This document shows positions 1 through 5,227 of a DNA stretch of 6,522 bases, in pieces. The DNA comes from Promethearchaeia archaeon (GTDB lineage: Archaea; Asgardarchaeota; Lokiarchaeia; Sigyniarchaeales; SOKP01): positions 1 to 6,522 of the forward strand of contig JAHQWS010000140.1 of assembly GCA_029856295.1 (NCBI GenBank). The letters are read 5' to 3'. A program made the translations under genes and the position numbers. Position 1 is the first letter of the stretch, and the number at the start of each line of letters is the position of its first letter. The notes below the pieces were generated by a model, which saw only the letters and a program-made list of their open reading frames with translations, searched no databases and had not been told where the DNA came from.

Positions 1-36
1 ATATTGTTCGGTCTCGCCATTCATAATACTATCCAT
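1..36 (-). CDS. Possible N-terminus of an unidentified gene, cut by the window edge
   Basis: An ATG at 36-34 on the minus strand opens a frame that stays open for 12 codons to the window edge (MDSIMNGETEQY). A TATA-like TTTAAAAT at 63-70 lies about 27-34 bp upstream, which would suit a short-leader archaeal transcript. A second in-frame ATG is at 24-22. Twelve residues are too few to identify a family, and an open run this short occurs often by chance. The sequence left of the window would decide it. Confidence 0.2.
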   Translation of the reverse strand, partial: MDSIMNGETEQY

Positions 37-114
37 AATTATATTGAAACAAAGATTGGAGTAATTTTAAATCCGATTAATATTATAAACATTATTGATT
101 AAGGAGAAAGATTA

Positions 115-218
115 TGCCAAGAGGGGGATTTGAACTTTCGGAAGATTTCCGAAGAGGAAATTTTTCCCCGATACCTAGATCTTCAGTCTAGTGCGTTCCC
201 GGGCTACGCCACCTTGGC
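115..218 (-). tRNA. tRNA-Phe (anticodon GAA) with a T-arm intron
   Basis: The cloverleaf folds fully once 30 nt are removed. The acceptor is GCCAAGG/TCTTGGC, closed by G7-U66, with discriminator A73 at 115. U8 and G9 are followed by a perfect 4-bp D stem GCGT/ACGC. The anticodon stem CTAGA/TCTAG carries the loop CTGAAGA, giving anticodon GAA at 184-182. The variable loop is five bases, GTATC. The T stem GGGGG/CCCCC with loop TTCAAAT forms only after joining 166-169 to 135. The mature length is 74 nt and no CCA is encoded. The gene is divergent from the membrane-protein pair and shares a 263-bp spacer with it. No clear terminator is visible between the tRNA and the left edge of the window. Confidence 0.96.
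136..165 (-). other. 30-nt non-canonical tRNA intron (position 52/53) with BHB motif
   Basis: The exon/intron junctions form a canonical 3-4-3 bulge-helix-bulge. The central helix pairs exon UCGG with intron CCGA. The 5' bulge is GG^A and the 3' bulge AA^G, each cut after its second base. The inner helix is AA, one A/C mismatch, then AUUUCC/GGAAAU, capped by the loop UCUUC. Excision restores the fifth T-stem pair (G53-C61). The outer helix is weak. A competing 7-bp hairpin UUCGGAA/UUCCGAA can also form inside the intron. The cut sites are inferred from structure, not observed. Confidence 0.9.
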
Positions 219-239
219 ATTTATTAAAAACCTTTTTTT

Positions 240-274
240 CTTATTTTGAAATATTAAATTTATTTCGAAATAAG
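240..274. repeat. Near-perfect 14-bp inverted repeat made of two short palindromes, upstream of tRNA-Phe
   Basis: The arms at 240-253 and 261-274 are reverse complements except for one T.G wobble, and they flank the 7-bp spacer TTAAATT. The right arm contains a perfect 14-bp palindrome, TTATTTCGAAATAA (260-273). The left arm contains a close copy, TTATTTTGAAATAT (241-254). The two centres are 19 bp apart. Seen from the tRNA this lies 22-56 bp upstream, in the promoter zone. It could be a paired operator or, if transcribed, a hairpin. AT-rich DNA makes short inverted repeats common, but 14 bp with a CG centre is more than expected. Confidence 0.55.
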
Positions 275-450
275 ATATTTTGTAAAGTAAGAAATATCAT
301 ATAAAATTTTCCGCGTCTTATAAGTAGATGTTTTATTTTTTTGAGGGCATAAGAACATTTTGATTGAGAACTTTAAAATTAAAATCTAAAATTTTAAATA
401 TCCATATGATTATTCCTTTTTTAAAACTGATATATGTAAGAACTTTTCAT

Positions 451-458
451 TTTATATA
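451..458 (+). promoter_or_regulatory. TATA box for the membrane-protein operon
   Basis: TTTATATA is centred about 27-28 bp before the ATG at 482. Archaeal transcription usually starts about 25-27 bp downstream of the TATA centre, so the message would begin at or just before the start codon, that is, leaderless. A GGGG run at 470-473 could act as a weak ribosome binding site only if transcription started further upstream. AT-rich sequence gives many TATA look-alikes, so the support is the spacing. Confidence 0.5.
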
Positions 459-481
459 CAGTATCGATTGGGGTTTAAGAT

Positions 482-1255
482 ATGCTTTATCAATTGGCTA
501 TCATTGAAGAAATACAATTTTTGTTATACTTAACAACACTAATTTTAGGTATTCAGCTAAGTATTTATATTTTTTATCGATATTTAAAAGTTAAGCATGA
601 GGGACTTCCTTTAAACAAGTTAATTTTATCATATGGAGTAATCCTGATATTTGTTGGAAATCTATTGAGTATAGTATCCCTAATTTCTATTTTAGAGATT
701 ATTGCAGGTTTTATTCCTTCAGAGTACATACTTATAATATTTTCTATAGGATTTACATTGGTATTCGTTGGTTTTATATTAACCTTAGTTGGTCTATATA
801 CATTTCCTGCTTTCTACGGTTTTAAGTGGGAAGGAAATATATTGAAGCTATTTATAATCAACGAAAAAAATAATGTTTGTTTATACAGCCACGATTTTTC
901 TAAAATAAAATCGGAACATACACAAAAAGATTATGAACAGCTCTTTTCTGTTGGAATTATAGGCATCGACATCGTTCTCTCTGCAATAACTAATACTCGG
1001 GGAGAAAAAATTAATAAAATTAAACAAGCTGATTCATTAATTTTATTAGAGTATAGTTCTGGTATCTCATCTCAGATAATTTATGCCTTAGTTGTAAAAA
1101 AGGATTTAAAAAGTAACATTTATTTTTTAAAATCTATTAAAAGCCAATTTGAGTCTTTTTATAAAGAAATCCTAAGAGAACTTGACAGCTTGAAGGGAAG
1201 TGAAGAACAGCTTTTTGGAAGTTTTGATGTTATAATTGAAGATTTATTATATTAG
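482..1255 (+). CDS. 3-TM membrane protein with a C-terminal longin/roadblock-like domain
   Basis: This 257-residue protein has three hydrophobic segments at about 11-32, 46-72 and 82-107. The loop between TM1 and TM2 is basic (RYLKVKH) and the next is acidic, which predicts N-terminus out and C-terminus in. The C-terminal part, about 119-257, alternates strands and helices in the order of a longin-type fold: strands at 121-127 and 131-137, a helix at 150-170, strands at 177-206, and a long amphipathic C-terminal helix region from 212. No enzyme motif is visible. The linker and domain start (PAF..F.W...I, then CLY..DFS) match the downstream protein, as does TM1 with its RY(L/F)K end, so the two are paralogues with four TMs fewer here. 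The longin assignment comes from secondary-structure order and resemblance to Asgard proteins; the role is unknown. Confidence 0.85.
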   Translation: MLYQLAIIEEIQFLLYLTTLILGIQLSIYIFYRYLKVKHEGLPLNKLILSYGVILIFVGNLLSIVSLISILEIIAGFIPSEYILIIFSIGFTLVFVGFILTLVGLYTFPAFYGFKWEGNILKLFIINEKNNVCLYSHDFSKIKSEHTQKDYEQLFSVGIIGIDIVLSAITNTRGEKINKIKQADSLILLEYSSGISSQIIYALVVKKDLKSNIYFLKSIKSQFESFYKEILRELDSLKGSEEQLFGSFDVIIEDLLY

Positions 1256-1260
1256 AGGGT
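1255..1260 (+). promoter_or_regulatory. Shine-Dalgarno site GAGGGT overlapping the upstream stop codon
   Basis: GAGGGT begins on the last base of the upstream TAG stop and ends 6 nt before the ATG at 1267. It supports this start codon and co-translation from one transcript with the 3-TM gene. The first gene of the pair instead looks leaderless, which is the usual archaeal division between first and internal cistrons. Confidence 0.6.
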
Positions 1261-1266
1261 AATTAA

Positions 1267-2373
1267 ATGATATTTTTAGAATTTCCCATTACGGGTCCTA
1301 TAAGATTGCCATTGCTAATAATGGAATGGATTTATATAATTACTGGGTTTGAAATAAGTCTCATTTTTTTATTTCGATATTTTAAACAGGAAAAAAACTT
1401 TAGAAATTTACAAGATCTTGGATATTTCTTTATTTTTTTTGGTTTTTCGCTTATGTGGTTTTTTTTTATTATAGGAGATTATTATGCTTCCGATGAGATT
1501 GTATCACCTTTTCTTATATGGAACCAAGGCAGTGGCAGAGCATTATTTCTAAATTTTGGCTATTTTACAATGATGATAGCAGGATTTTTTTTACTCTTAT
1601 GTGTGGAAAAGTATGATATCTTTCTTTTTAAAAGATATTTGTTTACTATCATATTTTCTATTTGTGTTATACTATTTCTAATCTTATTTCTTATCGATAT
1701 CACGATGACTCAGCCTGTAACATACGTATTTTGGATTGGTTTTCTCTCATATTTTATGGTTTACTTGGTCAAATTCATAAAGAAATTAAAAACAAAAGGG
1801 TTGATCTTATTTGGCGGCCTTGCTTTCATGTTGATCGGATTTTTACTAACGACTGATGCGTTAATAGAGATTTATGGGCTTGAGGGTAGAATGATCGGAG
1901 CTATTCTTCAGTTAATTTCTGTTGTAATTCTTTCTTATTTTTTCCTGAACTTACCTCCTTTTAATGAATTTGACTGGCAAGATAAAATTAAAGCAATATA
2001 TTTAGTAGATACCGCAGGAATTTGTTTATACTATAAAGATTTCAGCGAAAAAAAGAAGTTAATGGACGAAAACTTAATATCTGCGGCTATTGCTAGTATA
2101 AATATAATGCTTCAGGGATTAACTGAACCGGGTGAGAGACGTAAAGAAATTTCGGTCATTAAAAAGAAAGGTGAAAATGTAATTATTTATCCGGGCAAGA
2201 TAGTTTCAGGCGTATTATATACTTCTGAAGAATTAAATTTTCCCAAGATTGTTTTAAAAGAGTTTGTAGAAAAATTTGAGACTCTATATCGTAATGTCTT
2301 AACAAATTGGAAGGGCGATACAGATATATTTAACCCTACTGAAATCATTGCGAATGATTTATTTTCTAAGTGA
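1267..2373 (+). CDS. 7-TM membrane protein with a C-terminal longin/roadblock-like domain
   Basis: This 368-residue protein has seven predicted membrane segments at about 15-36, 51-72, 93-114, 124-146, 152-172, 179-203 and 208-228. Basic residues fall in the loops after TM1 (RYFKQEKNFR), TM3 (EKYDIFLFKR) and TM5 (KFIKKLKTK). The alternate loops are acidic or neutral, so the positive-inside rule predicts N-out/C-in, the topology of seven-helix receptors. After the linker PPFNEFDW comes a soluble domain of about 130 residues. It has strands at 242-248 and 251-256, a helix at 268-285, strands at about 294-319, and helices at 326-348 and 356-367. This is the longin order, paralogous to the tail of the upstream protein. 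No retinal-binding lysine context or kinase, GTPase or chemotaxis motif is recognisable. A receptor or sensory role is inference only. Confidence 0.87.
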   Translation: MIFLEFPITGPIRLPLLIMEWIYIITGFEISLIFLFRYFKQEKNFRNLQDLGYFFIFFGFSLMWFFFIIGDYYASDEIVSPFLIWNQGSGRALFLNFGYFTMMIAGFFLLLCVEKYDIFLFKRYLFTIIFSICVILFLILFLIDITMTQPVTYVFWIGFLSYFMVYLVKFIKKLKTKGLILFGGLAFMLIGFLLTTDALIEIYGLEGRMIGAILQLISVVILSYFFLNLPPFNEFDWQDKIKAIYLVDTAGICLYYKDFSEKKKLMDENLISAAIASINIMLQGLTEPGERRKEISVIKKKGENVIIYPGKIVSGVLYTSEELNFPKIVLKEFVEKFETLYRNVLTNWKGDTDIFNPTEIIANDLFSK

Positions 2374-2378
2374 ATTCA

Positions 2379-2397
2379 AGTTTTTTAAGTAAAAACT
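2379..2397 (+). terminator. Hairpin with U-tract after the 7-TM gene
   Basis: AGTTTTT (2379-2385) and AAAAACT (2391-2397) form a 7-bp hairpin with a 5-nt loop, starting 5 nt after the stop codon. The T6 run at 2381-2386 could serve as an archaeal U-rich termination signal by itself. The hairpin is AT-only apart from one pair, so its stability is low and the call is tentative. Confidence 0.35.
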
Positions 2398-2425
2398 CTT
2401 AACTTAATTTAAGAAATTCGAAAAA

Positions 2426-2569
2426 TTAGCTACTAATGACTCCTAATAGTATTTTATATATATGATTTTTCTCATCCACTAGTCTTAAAACGGGATGTTT
2501 ATTAAATAAGGTTTCTGTCTTTACTAAAACTAATAAGCCGCCTACATTTGTATAATATAGATTTAAAAT
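2426..2569 (-). other. Orphan 47-codon open frame without a usual start, in the convergent spacer
   Basis: This minus-strand frame opens just after a TAA at 2572-2570, overlaps the end of the DUF362 gene by 7 nt in the -1 frame, and runs to a TAA at 2428-2426. Its product reads like protein: a VGGLLVLVKTETLF stretch, then HPVLRLVDE, then a hydrophobic end (IYKILLGVISS). There is no ATG; the first residues come from ATT TTA AAT, and the only in-frame GTG lies mid-frame (LV|VDE region). It may be a gene remnant, a frameshifted tail, or chance. I do not recognise the family. Confidence 0.2.
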
Positions 2570-3402
2570 TTATGAAAAACCTCTTCAATGGAATTTCCAA
2601 TTATTTCAATGTTTTCTAAATCTGCTATTCCTAGACCTTTTTTCTCACAATATTTTAGATATTTTACTTTATCTATACCATATCCTATAATTTCGCTTCC
2701 AACTCTGTCAACAGCTACGGGATCTTTTCCAGCAATAATTAAATCCATTTTTACAGGTTTACCACCTAGTTCGGAACCTTTTGAGCCTATTATTCCATCA
2801 ATTATTTGAAATTTCATTTTTTTCCTAAGAACTGAAGCTAAATCTGCGATTTTCTGATGGAGATTAGAGTGCATTATTCCTTTTGGTGAAATAGTTCCCA
2901 TCATATTTTTAAGAGTGAGAGTTGTTTTCGCCATATTATGTGTTTTCAAGGAGGGAACAGAAATAATACAGCTCGCATCCATAGCTGTTTTAGCAATATT
3001 CACGGAATTTAATGCAAAATAGTTCGGGATTTTTATATTATTTACCAGTGTATCATTATTTAAATTGAAAACTTGTACACCATATTGCTGTAATTTGAAC
3101 ATGTTGTTAGTTTTCATGGCTATATCAGTTGAATAGCTTCCACCATCGGCCACTTTCAATTTTTCCGGAGATATTTTTGCTTCTTCAATTAAATATAATA
3201 CGATACCCTCGAGAGTGTCAGTTGATGTTACATTCCCTGTTTTAGAATGATCTGAGGTCACCCAGTTTGGATTAATCAATATTGAACTCTCAGAATTATT
3301 AATATAATTCTTTAATGGTATCATTTTAAGAGTTCTTAGCACAACTTCCTGGTTTGTTTCATTAGATTGTCGTTTTATAACATAAACTTTGCTTTTTTCC
3401 AT
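2563..3402 (-). CDS. DUF362 family protein without a ferredoxin domain
   Basis: This 279-residue protein has the DUF362 landmarks in order: ILINPNWV at 41-48, VADGGS at 84-89, VPSLKTHNMAKTTLTLKNMMG at 149-169 (given here as its full conserved block), H178, IIDGIIGSKGSELGG at 200-214, AGKDPVAVDRVG at 224-235, and a closing glycine-rich strand before residue 270. Many DUF362 proteins carry Fe-S ferredoxin cysteines. Here only C145 and C252 are present, so this is the short form without a cluster domain. The biochemical role of the family is not settled. It starts 36 nt after the stop of the radical SAM gene on the same strand and probably shares its transcript. It converges on the 7-TM gene with a 189-bp spacer. 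Confidence 0.9.
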   Translation of the reverse strand: MEKSKVYVIKRQSNETNQEVVLRTLKMIPLKNYINNSESSILINPNWVTSDHSKTGNVTSTDTLEGIVLYLIEEAKISPEKLKVADGGSYSTDIAMKTNNMFKLQQYGVQVFNLNNDTLVNNIKIPNYFALNSVNIAKTAMDASCIISVPSLKTHNMAKTTLTLKNMMGTISPKGIMHSNLHQKIADLASVLRKKMKFQIIDGIIGSKGSELGGKPVKMDLIIAGKDPVAVDRVGSEIIGYGIDKVKYLKYCEKKGLGIADLENIEIIGNSIEEVFHKF

Positions 3403-3438
3403 ACTTACTTATTTAATTTTTATTAACTAAATTATCAA

Positions 3439-4575
3439 TTATAAAAAATCATCCAAACCTGTTTTTCGCTTTAAATTTTTACTTTTTTCAATAAAAGGTT
3501 TAACAAACTCCACAATTTTTTCATTAAAATTCTTCAATTTTAATAATTCCCCTCTTTTATAGACATCTAAAATTGATTCTTCCAAGTTGTTTAGGTTTAA
3601 ACCTGCCCACATCATAGTTTTATTAGATTTCCCGGTTTTTATTGCATCGATATATTCTTTATTTAATAATAGTTCTGAAATTTTATAGTTCCATTTTCGA
3701 TAATCAGATGGGATCCATCTTTTTACCCTTATAGATATTTTATATTTATCACAATAACTTAATAGAATTGGATACATTTTTTGAGCATAATCAGCGGGAG
3801 GATATATTTGACCTTTATACAGATCTAATAGAGGATGAACTATGTTTTTGTATTTACTATCTTTAAGCTTTTTAATGAAATATTCTGCTTGTAAATCCCT
3901 CATCGTCAATCCCGGAGAAAATAATATAAAATCGGCTCCTGCATTCTTAGACTTTTTAATTACTTCCTTCAGATTTTCATCATTATCCTCCAAAAAGGGA
4001 ATGATTGGCATGAAATAAGTACCAACTTGAACGTTAGGGGCTTGATTTTTGATGGTTTTTAAAGCCTCTAATCGCTTAGAAGGAGTCGAAGAGAATGGTT
4101 CTAAAAATTTTGCCAGATCTTCATCAATTGTAGTAATCGAGAAACCAATAGTACACCATGTTTGTTGTGCAATTTCTTTAAAAAGATTAATATCTTTAGT
4201 AATTAAATCAGATTTCGTAGCAATATTTACTGGATATTTATATTTTGCTAAAACCCGCAATACATTTCGAGTATTTTCAACCTTCTTTTCACACGGTTGG
4301 TAAGCATCATTTACTCCTCCTGCTCCAACTACATCAGGTAATAATTTCCTTGCGTGTTTAATTCTCAGTTCTAATTTCCTATCAATAGCAGTTTTAATTA
4401 GAACCTCATTTTCAAAATCTTCTAAATAATAACGCTGGCTTCTAGCATCACAATAAATACATGCATGTTCACACCCCGAATAAGGATTTATAGTATAACG
4501 AGCCCAAAACCAAGAATCTGGAAATTTTAACTTATTAATCGCGGTTTTAAATTCTTTTTCTTTGTATTTTATCAT
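3439..4575 (-). CDS. Radical SAM protein of the SplB-like family (COG1533)
   Basis: This 378-residue protein carries the radical SAM cluster motif C35-x3-C39-x2-C42 in the context NPYSGCEHACIYCDAR, which is typical of the SplB-like (DNA repair photolyase-like) family. Further family landmarks are GAGGVNDAYQPCEK at 84-97 (substrate-side loop), ATKSD at 119-123, GFSITT at 144-149, EPFSSTPSKRLEAL at 159-172 and MPIIPFLEDN at 189-198. The family label comes from spore photoproduct lyase, but archaeal members lack the known spore role and their substrates are mostly unknown. True DNA repair activity should not be assumed. The ATG chosen is the only methionine before the cluster motif. A gene-free stretch of about 490 bp lies upstream and the DUF362 gene follows 36 nt downstream. 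AT-rich TATA-like runs at 4588-4597 and 4612-4620 are candidate promoters. Confidence 0.92.
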   Translation of the reverse strand: MIKYKEKEFKTAINKLKFPDSWFWARYTINPYSGCEHACIYCDARSQRYYLEDFENEVLIKTAIDRKLELRIKHARKLLPDVVGAGGVNDAYQPCEKKVENTRNVLRVLAKYKYPVNIATKSDLITKDINLFKEIAQQTWCTIGFSITTIDEDLAKFLEPFSSTPSKRLEALKTIKNQAPNVQVGTYFMPIIPFLEDNDENLKEVIKKSKNAGADFILFSPGLTMRDLQAEYFIKKLKDSKYKNIVHPLLDLYKGQIYPPADYAQKMYPILLSYCDKYKISIRVKRWIPSDYRKWNYKISELLLNKEYIDAIKTGKSNKTMMWAGLNLNNLEESILDVYKRGELLKLKNFNEKIVEFVKPFIEKSKNLKRKTGLDDFL

Positions 4576-4713
4576 TATTGAGCGCCTGTTATATTAAATT
4601 TGGTGGAAGATTTTTTAATTTGTTTATTAAAATCAATGAAGGAAGGCAATTTTTTATTTTTAACAGATTAAAATGACGAAAATGTATGGAATGCATTTCT
4701 TGTTAGCTAAAAA

Positions 4714-4782
4714 GGAAAAAACACCCGTGAGATAAGCGTGAAAAATTTTAGGATGAAAGCAAAATGAACGAGTGTTTTTTCC
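4714..4782. repeat. Stem-loop element A with 11-bp perfect terminal stem
   Basis: GGAAAAAACAC (4714-4724) and GTGTTTTTTCC (4772-4782) are perfect reverse complements enclosing exactly 47 nt. Inside, ATTTT (4745-4749) and AAAAT (4761-4765) form a second hairpin whose 11-nt loop is AGGATGAAAGC. A related box, GATAAGC, occurs at 4731-4737. The layout parallels element B downstream. It could be a structured RNA, a terminator or a small mobile repeat. It is symmetric enough that the transcribed strand cannot be decided. Confidence 0.5.
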
Positions 4783-4897
4783 AATTAATGGAAAAAGTAG
4801 CGAAATTTAATTGTTTTTATTATAAGATATAGTTGTTCTCACCGTAATAACATTTAAAAACTTAAAATATAATGATTTTAAAAAAGTGAAATAAAAA

Positions 4898-4959
4898 AAA
4901 ACGCCCCAAAAAAAGGATGAAAGCAATAATGGTTGATGAAGCTTGTTCAGAGCGCTTTT
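4898..4959. repeat. Stem-loop element B, a diverged partner of element A
   Basis: AAAACGC (4898-4904) pairs with GCG-TTTT (4952-4959, one bulged C at 4955) around a 47-nt interior, the same interior length as element A. The box AGGATGAAAGC recurs at 4914-4924 and GATGAAGC at 4935-4942. An inner 5-bp hairpin, AATAA/TTGTT (4925-4929/4943-4947, one G.U), starts at interior position 21, as in element A, and shows the second box in its loop. The terminal CAC/GTG of A is replaced by CGC/GCG here, a compensatory change. Confidence 0.45.
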
Positions 4960-5044
4960 GAAAAAATTATAAAAATTCATACATTTATACTTTTTTGTTT
5001 GCAAATATTAATAAAATTTTTAAAAAGAAAAGATAATATTCTTC

Positions 5045-5050
5045 AAAAAA
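5045..5050 (-). terminator. T6 tract downstream of tRNA-Gly
   Basis: Reading the minus strand, six T's follow a G at 5051, 19-24 nt past the tRNA 3' end. Archaeal RNA polymerase terminates at such U-tracts without needing a hairpin, so this is a reasonable end for the tRNA transcript. T-rich runs are common in this DNA. Confidence 0.4.
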
Positions 5051-5068
5051 CTTTAGCATGTATAAGAA

Positions 5069-5170
5069 TGCGCCCTCCGGGAATTGAAGTCCCGGATAAC
5101 TCCGATATGGAGAATTCTCCCGGGTCCTCGGGTTGGAAACCCGAGATTCTAACCACTATACTAAGAGCGC
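5069..5170 (-). tRNA. tRNA-Gly (anticodon UCC) with a T-arm intron
   Basis: The acceptor GCGCTCT/AGGGCGC (one U.G) ends in discriminator A73 at 5069. The D arm is weak: GTAT against GAAT gives two wobbles, one U-A pair and an A12/A23 mismatch. Its loop is AGTGGTTA. The anticodon stem TCGGG/CCCGA is extended by C26-G44 and holds the loop TTTCCAA, giving anticodon UCC at 5137-5135. The variable loop GGAC has four bases. The T stem CCGGG/CCCGG with loop TTCAATT forms after removing 30 nt, and the joined GACCCGGGTTCAATTCCCGG is a standard glycine-tRNA T arm. The mature length is 72 nt and no CCA is encoded. It begins 57 nt after the nep1 stop on the same strand, so read-through from that operon is possible. 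Confidence 0.95.
5089..5118 (-). other. 30-nt non-canonical tRNA intron (position 53/54) with BHB motif
   Basis: The central helix pairs exon CCCG with intron CGGG (4 bp, all G-C). The 5' bulge is GG^A and the 3' bulge AC^T, each cut after its second base, with a 2-bp outer helix GA/UC. The inner part is GA/UC, a 3x3 internal loop, then CUCC/GGAG with loop AUAUC. The intron ends in a second CCGGG that could pair with the 3' T-stem strand before splicing, giving a decoy T arm with a 9-nt loop. The cut sites are inferred from structure. Confidence 0.9.
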
Positions 5171-5227
5171 GCTTTTATATTTTTAAAATAAGTGATTATC
5201 CAAGTGATTGATTTCTTTTAACTTTTT

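Larger units (their letters stand above)
4576..5068. other. Gene-free stretch between tRNA-Gly and the radical SAM gene
   Basis: No convincing protein gene lies here. The stretch contains a small hairpin at 4680-4698 (7 bp with one wobble, loop TGGAA), the two related stem-loop elements described separately, long A/T runs, and a T6 tract for tRNA-Gly termination. The one sizeable open frame, 4807-5004 on the minus strand, is low-complexity and crosses the second stem-loop element. Confidence 0.6.

Noticed and set aside
372..398. Inverted repeat TTTAAAATT/AATTTTAAA
   Set aside because: It is composed only of A and T in very AT-rich spacer DNA, so it is expected by chance.
1662..1856. Plus-strand frame inside the 7-TM gene
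   Set aside because: It is a shadow in another frame of a well-supported membrane protein.
2560..2574. Programmed -1 frameshift extending DUF362 into the downstream open frame
   Set aside because: There is no slippery heptamer in the right frame, a TAA at 2572-2570 limits the site to three codons, and DUF362 already ends where the family usually does.
2588..2809. Plus-strand frame opposite the DUF362 gene
   Set aside because: Antisense shadow; the minus strand carries the conserved DUF362 motifs.
4049..4303. Plus-strand frame opposite the radical SAM gene
   Set aside because: Antisense shadow of a gene with a clear CxxxCxxC motif and family landmarks.
4714..4959. Standard C/D box guide RNA genes
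   Set aside because: GATGA boxes resemble C/C' boxes and the size is right, but no CTGA D box sits next to either terminal stem on the plus strand, and in element B the first box is 9 nt from the stem.
4714..4959. H/ACA guide RNA
   Set aside because: No ACA trinucleotide is placed just 3' of either terminal stem.
4807..5004. 65-residue minus-strand open frame
   Set aside because: It is rich in F, L, K and N, has no recognisable family and crosses the second stem-loop element, so it looks like chance in AT-rich DNA.
5069..5170. Type II tRNA with a long variable arm instead of an intron
   Set aside because: Keeping the 30 nt would give a 9-nt T loop (ACTTCAATT) and an unusual arm for glycine, while removal yields a standard T arm and a clean BHB.
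5190..5209. Direct repeat AGTGATT (5191-5197 and 5203-5209)
   Set aside because: Two copies of 7 bp with a 12-bp period upstream of tRNA-Gly are too little to claim a regulatory site.
4933..5211. 92-residue plus-strand open frame
   Set aside because: Much of it is the antisense of tRNA-Gly and its intron, which explains the proline/glycine-rich part.
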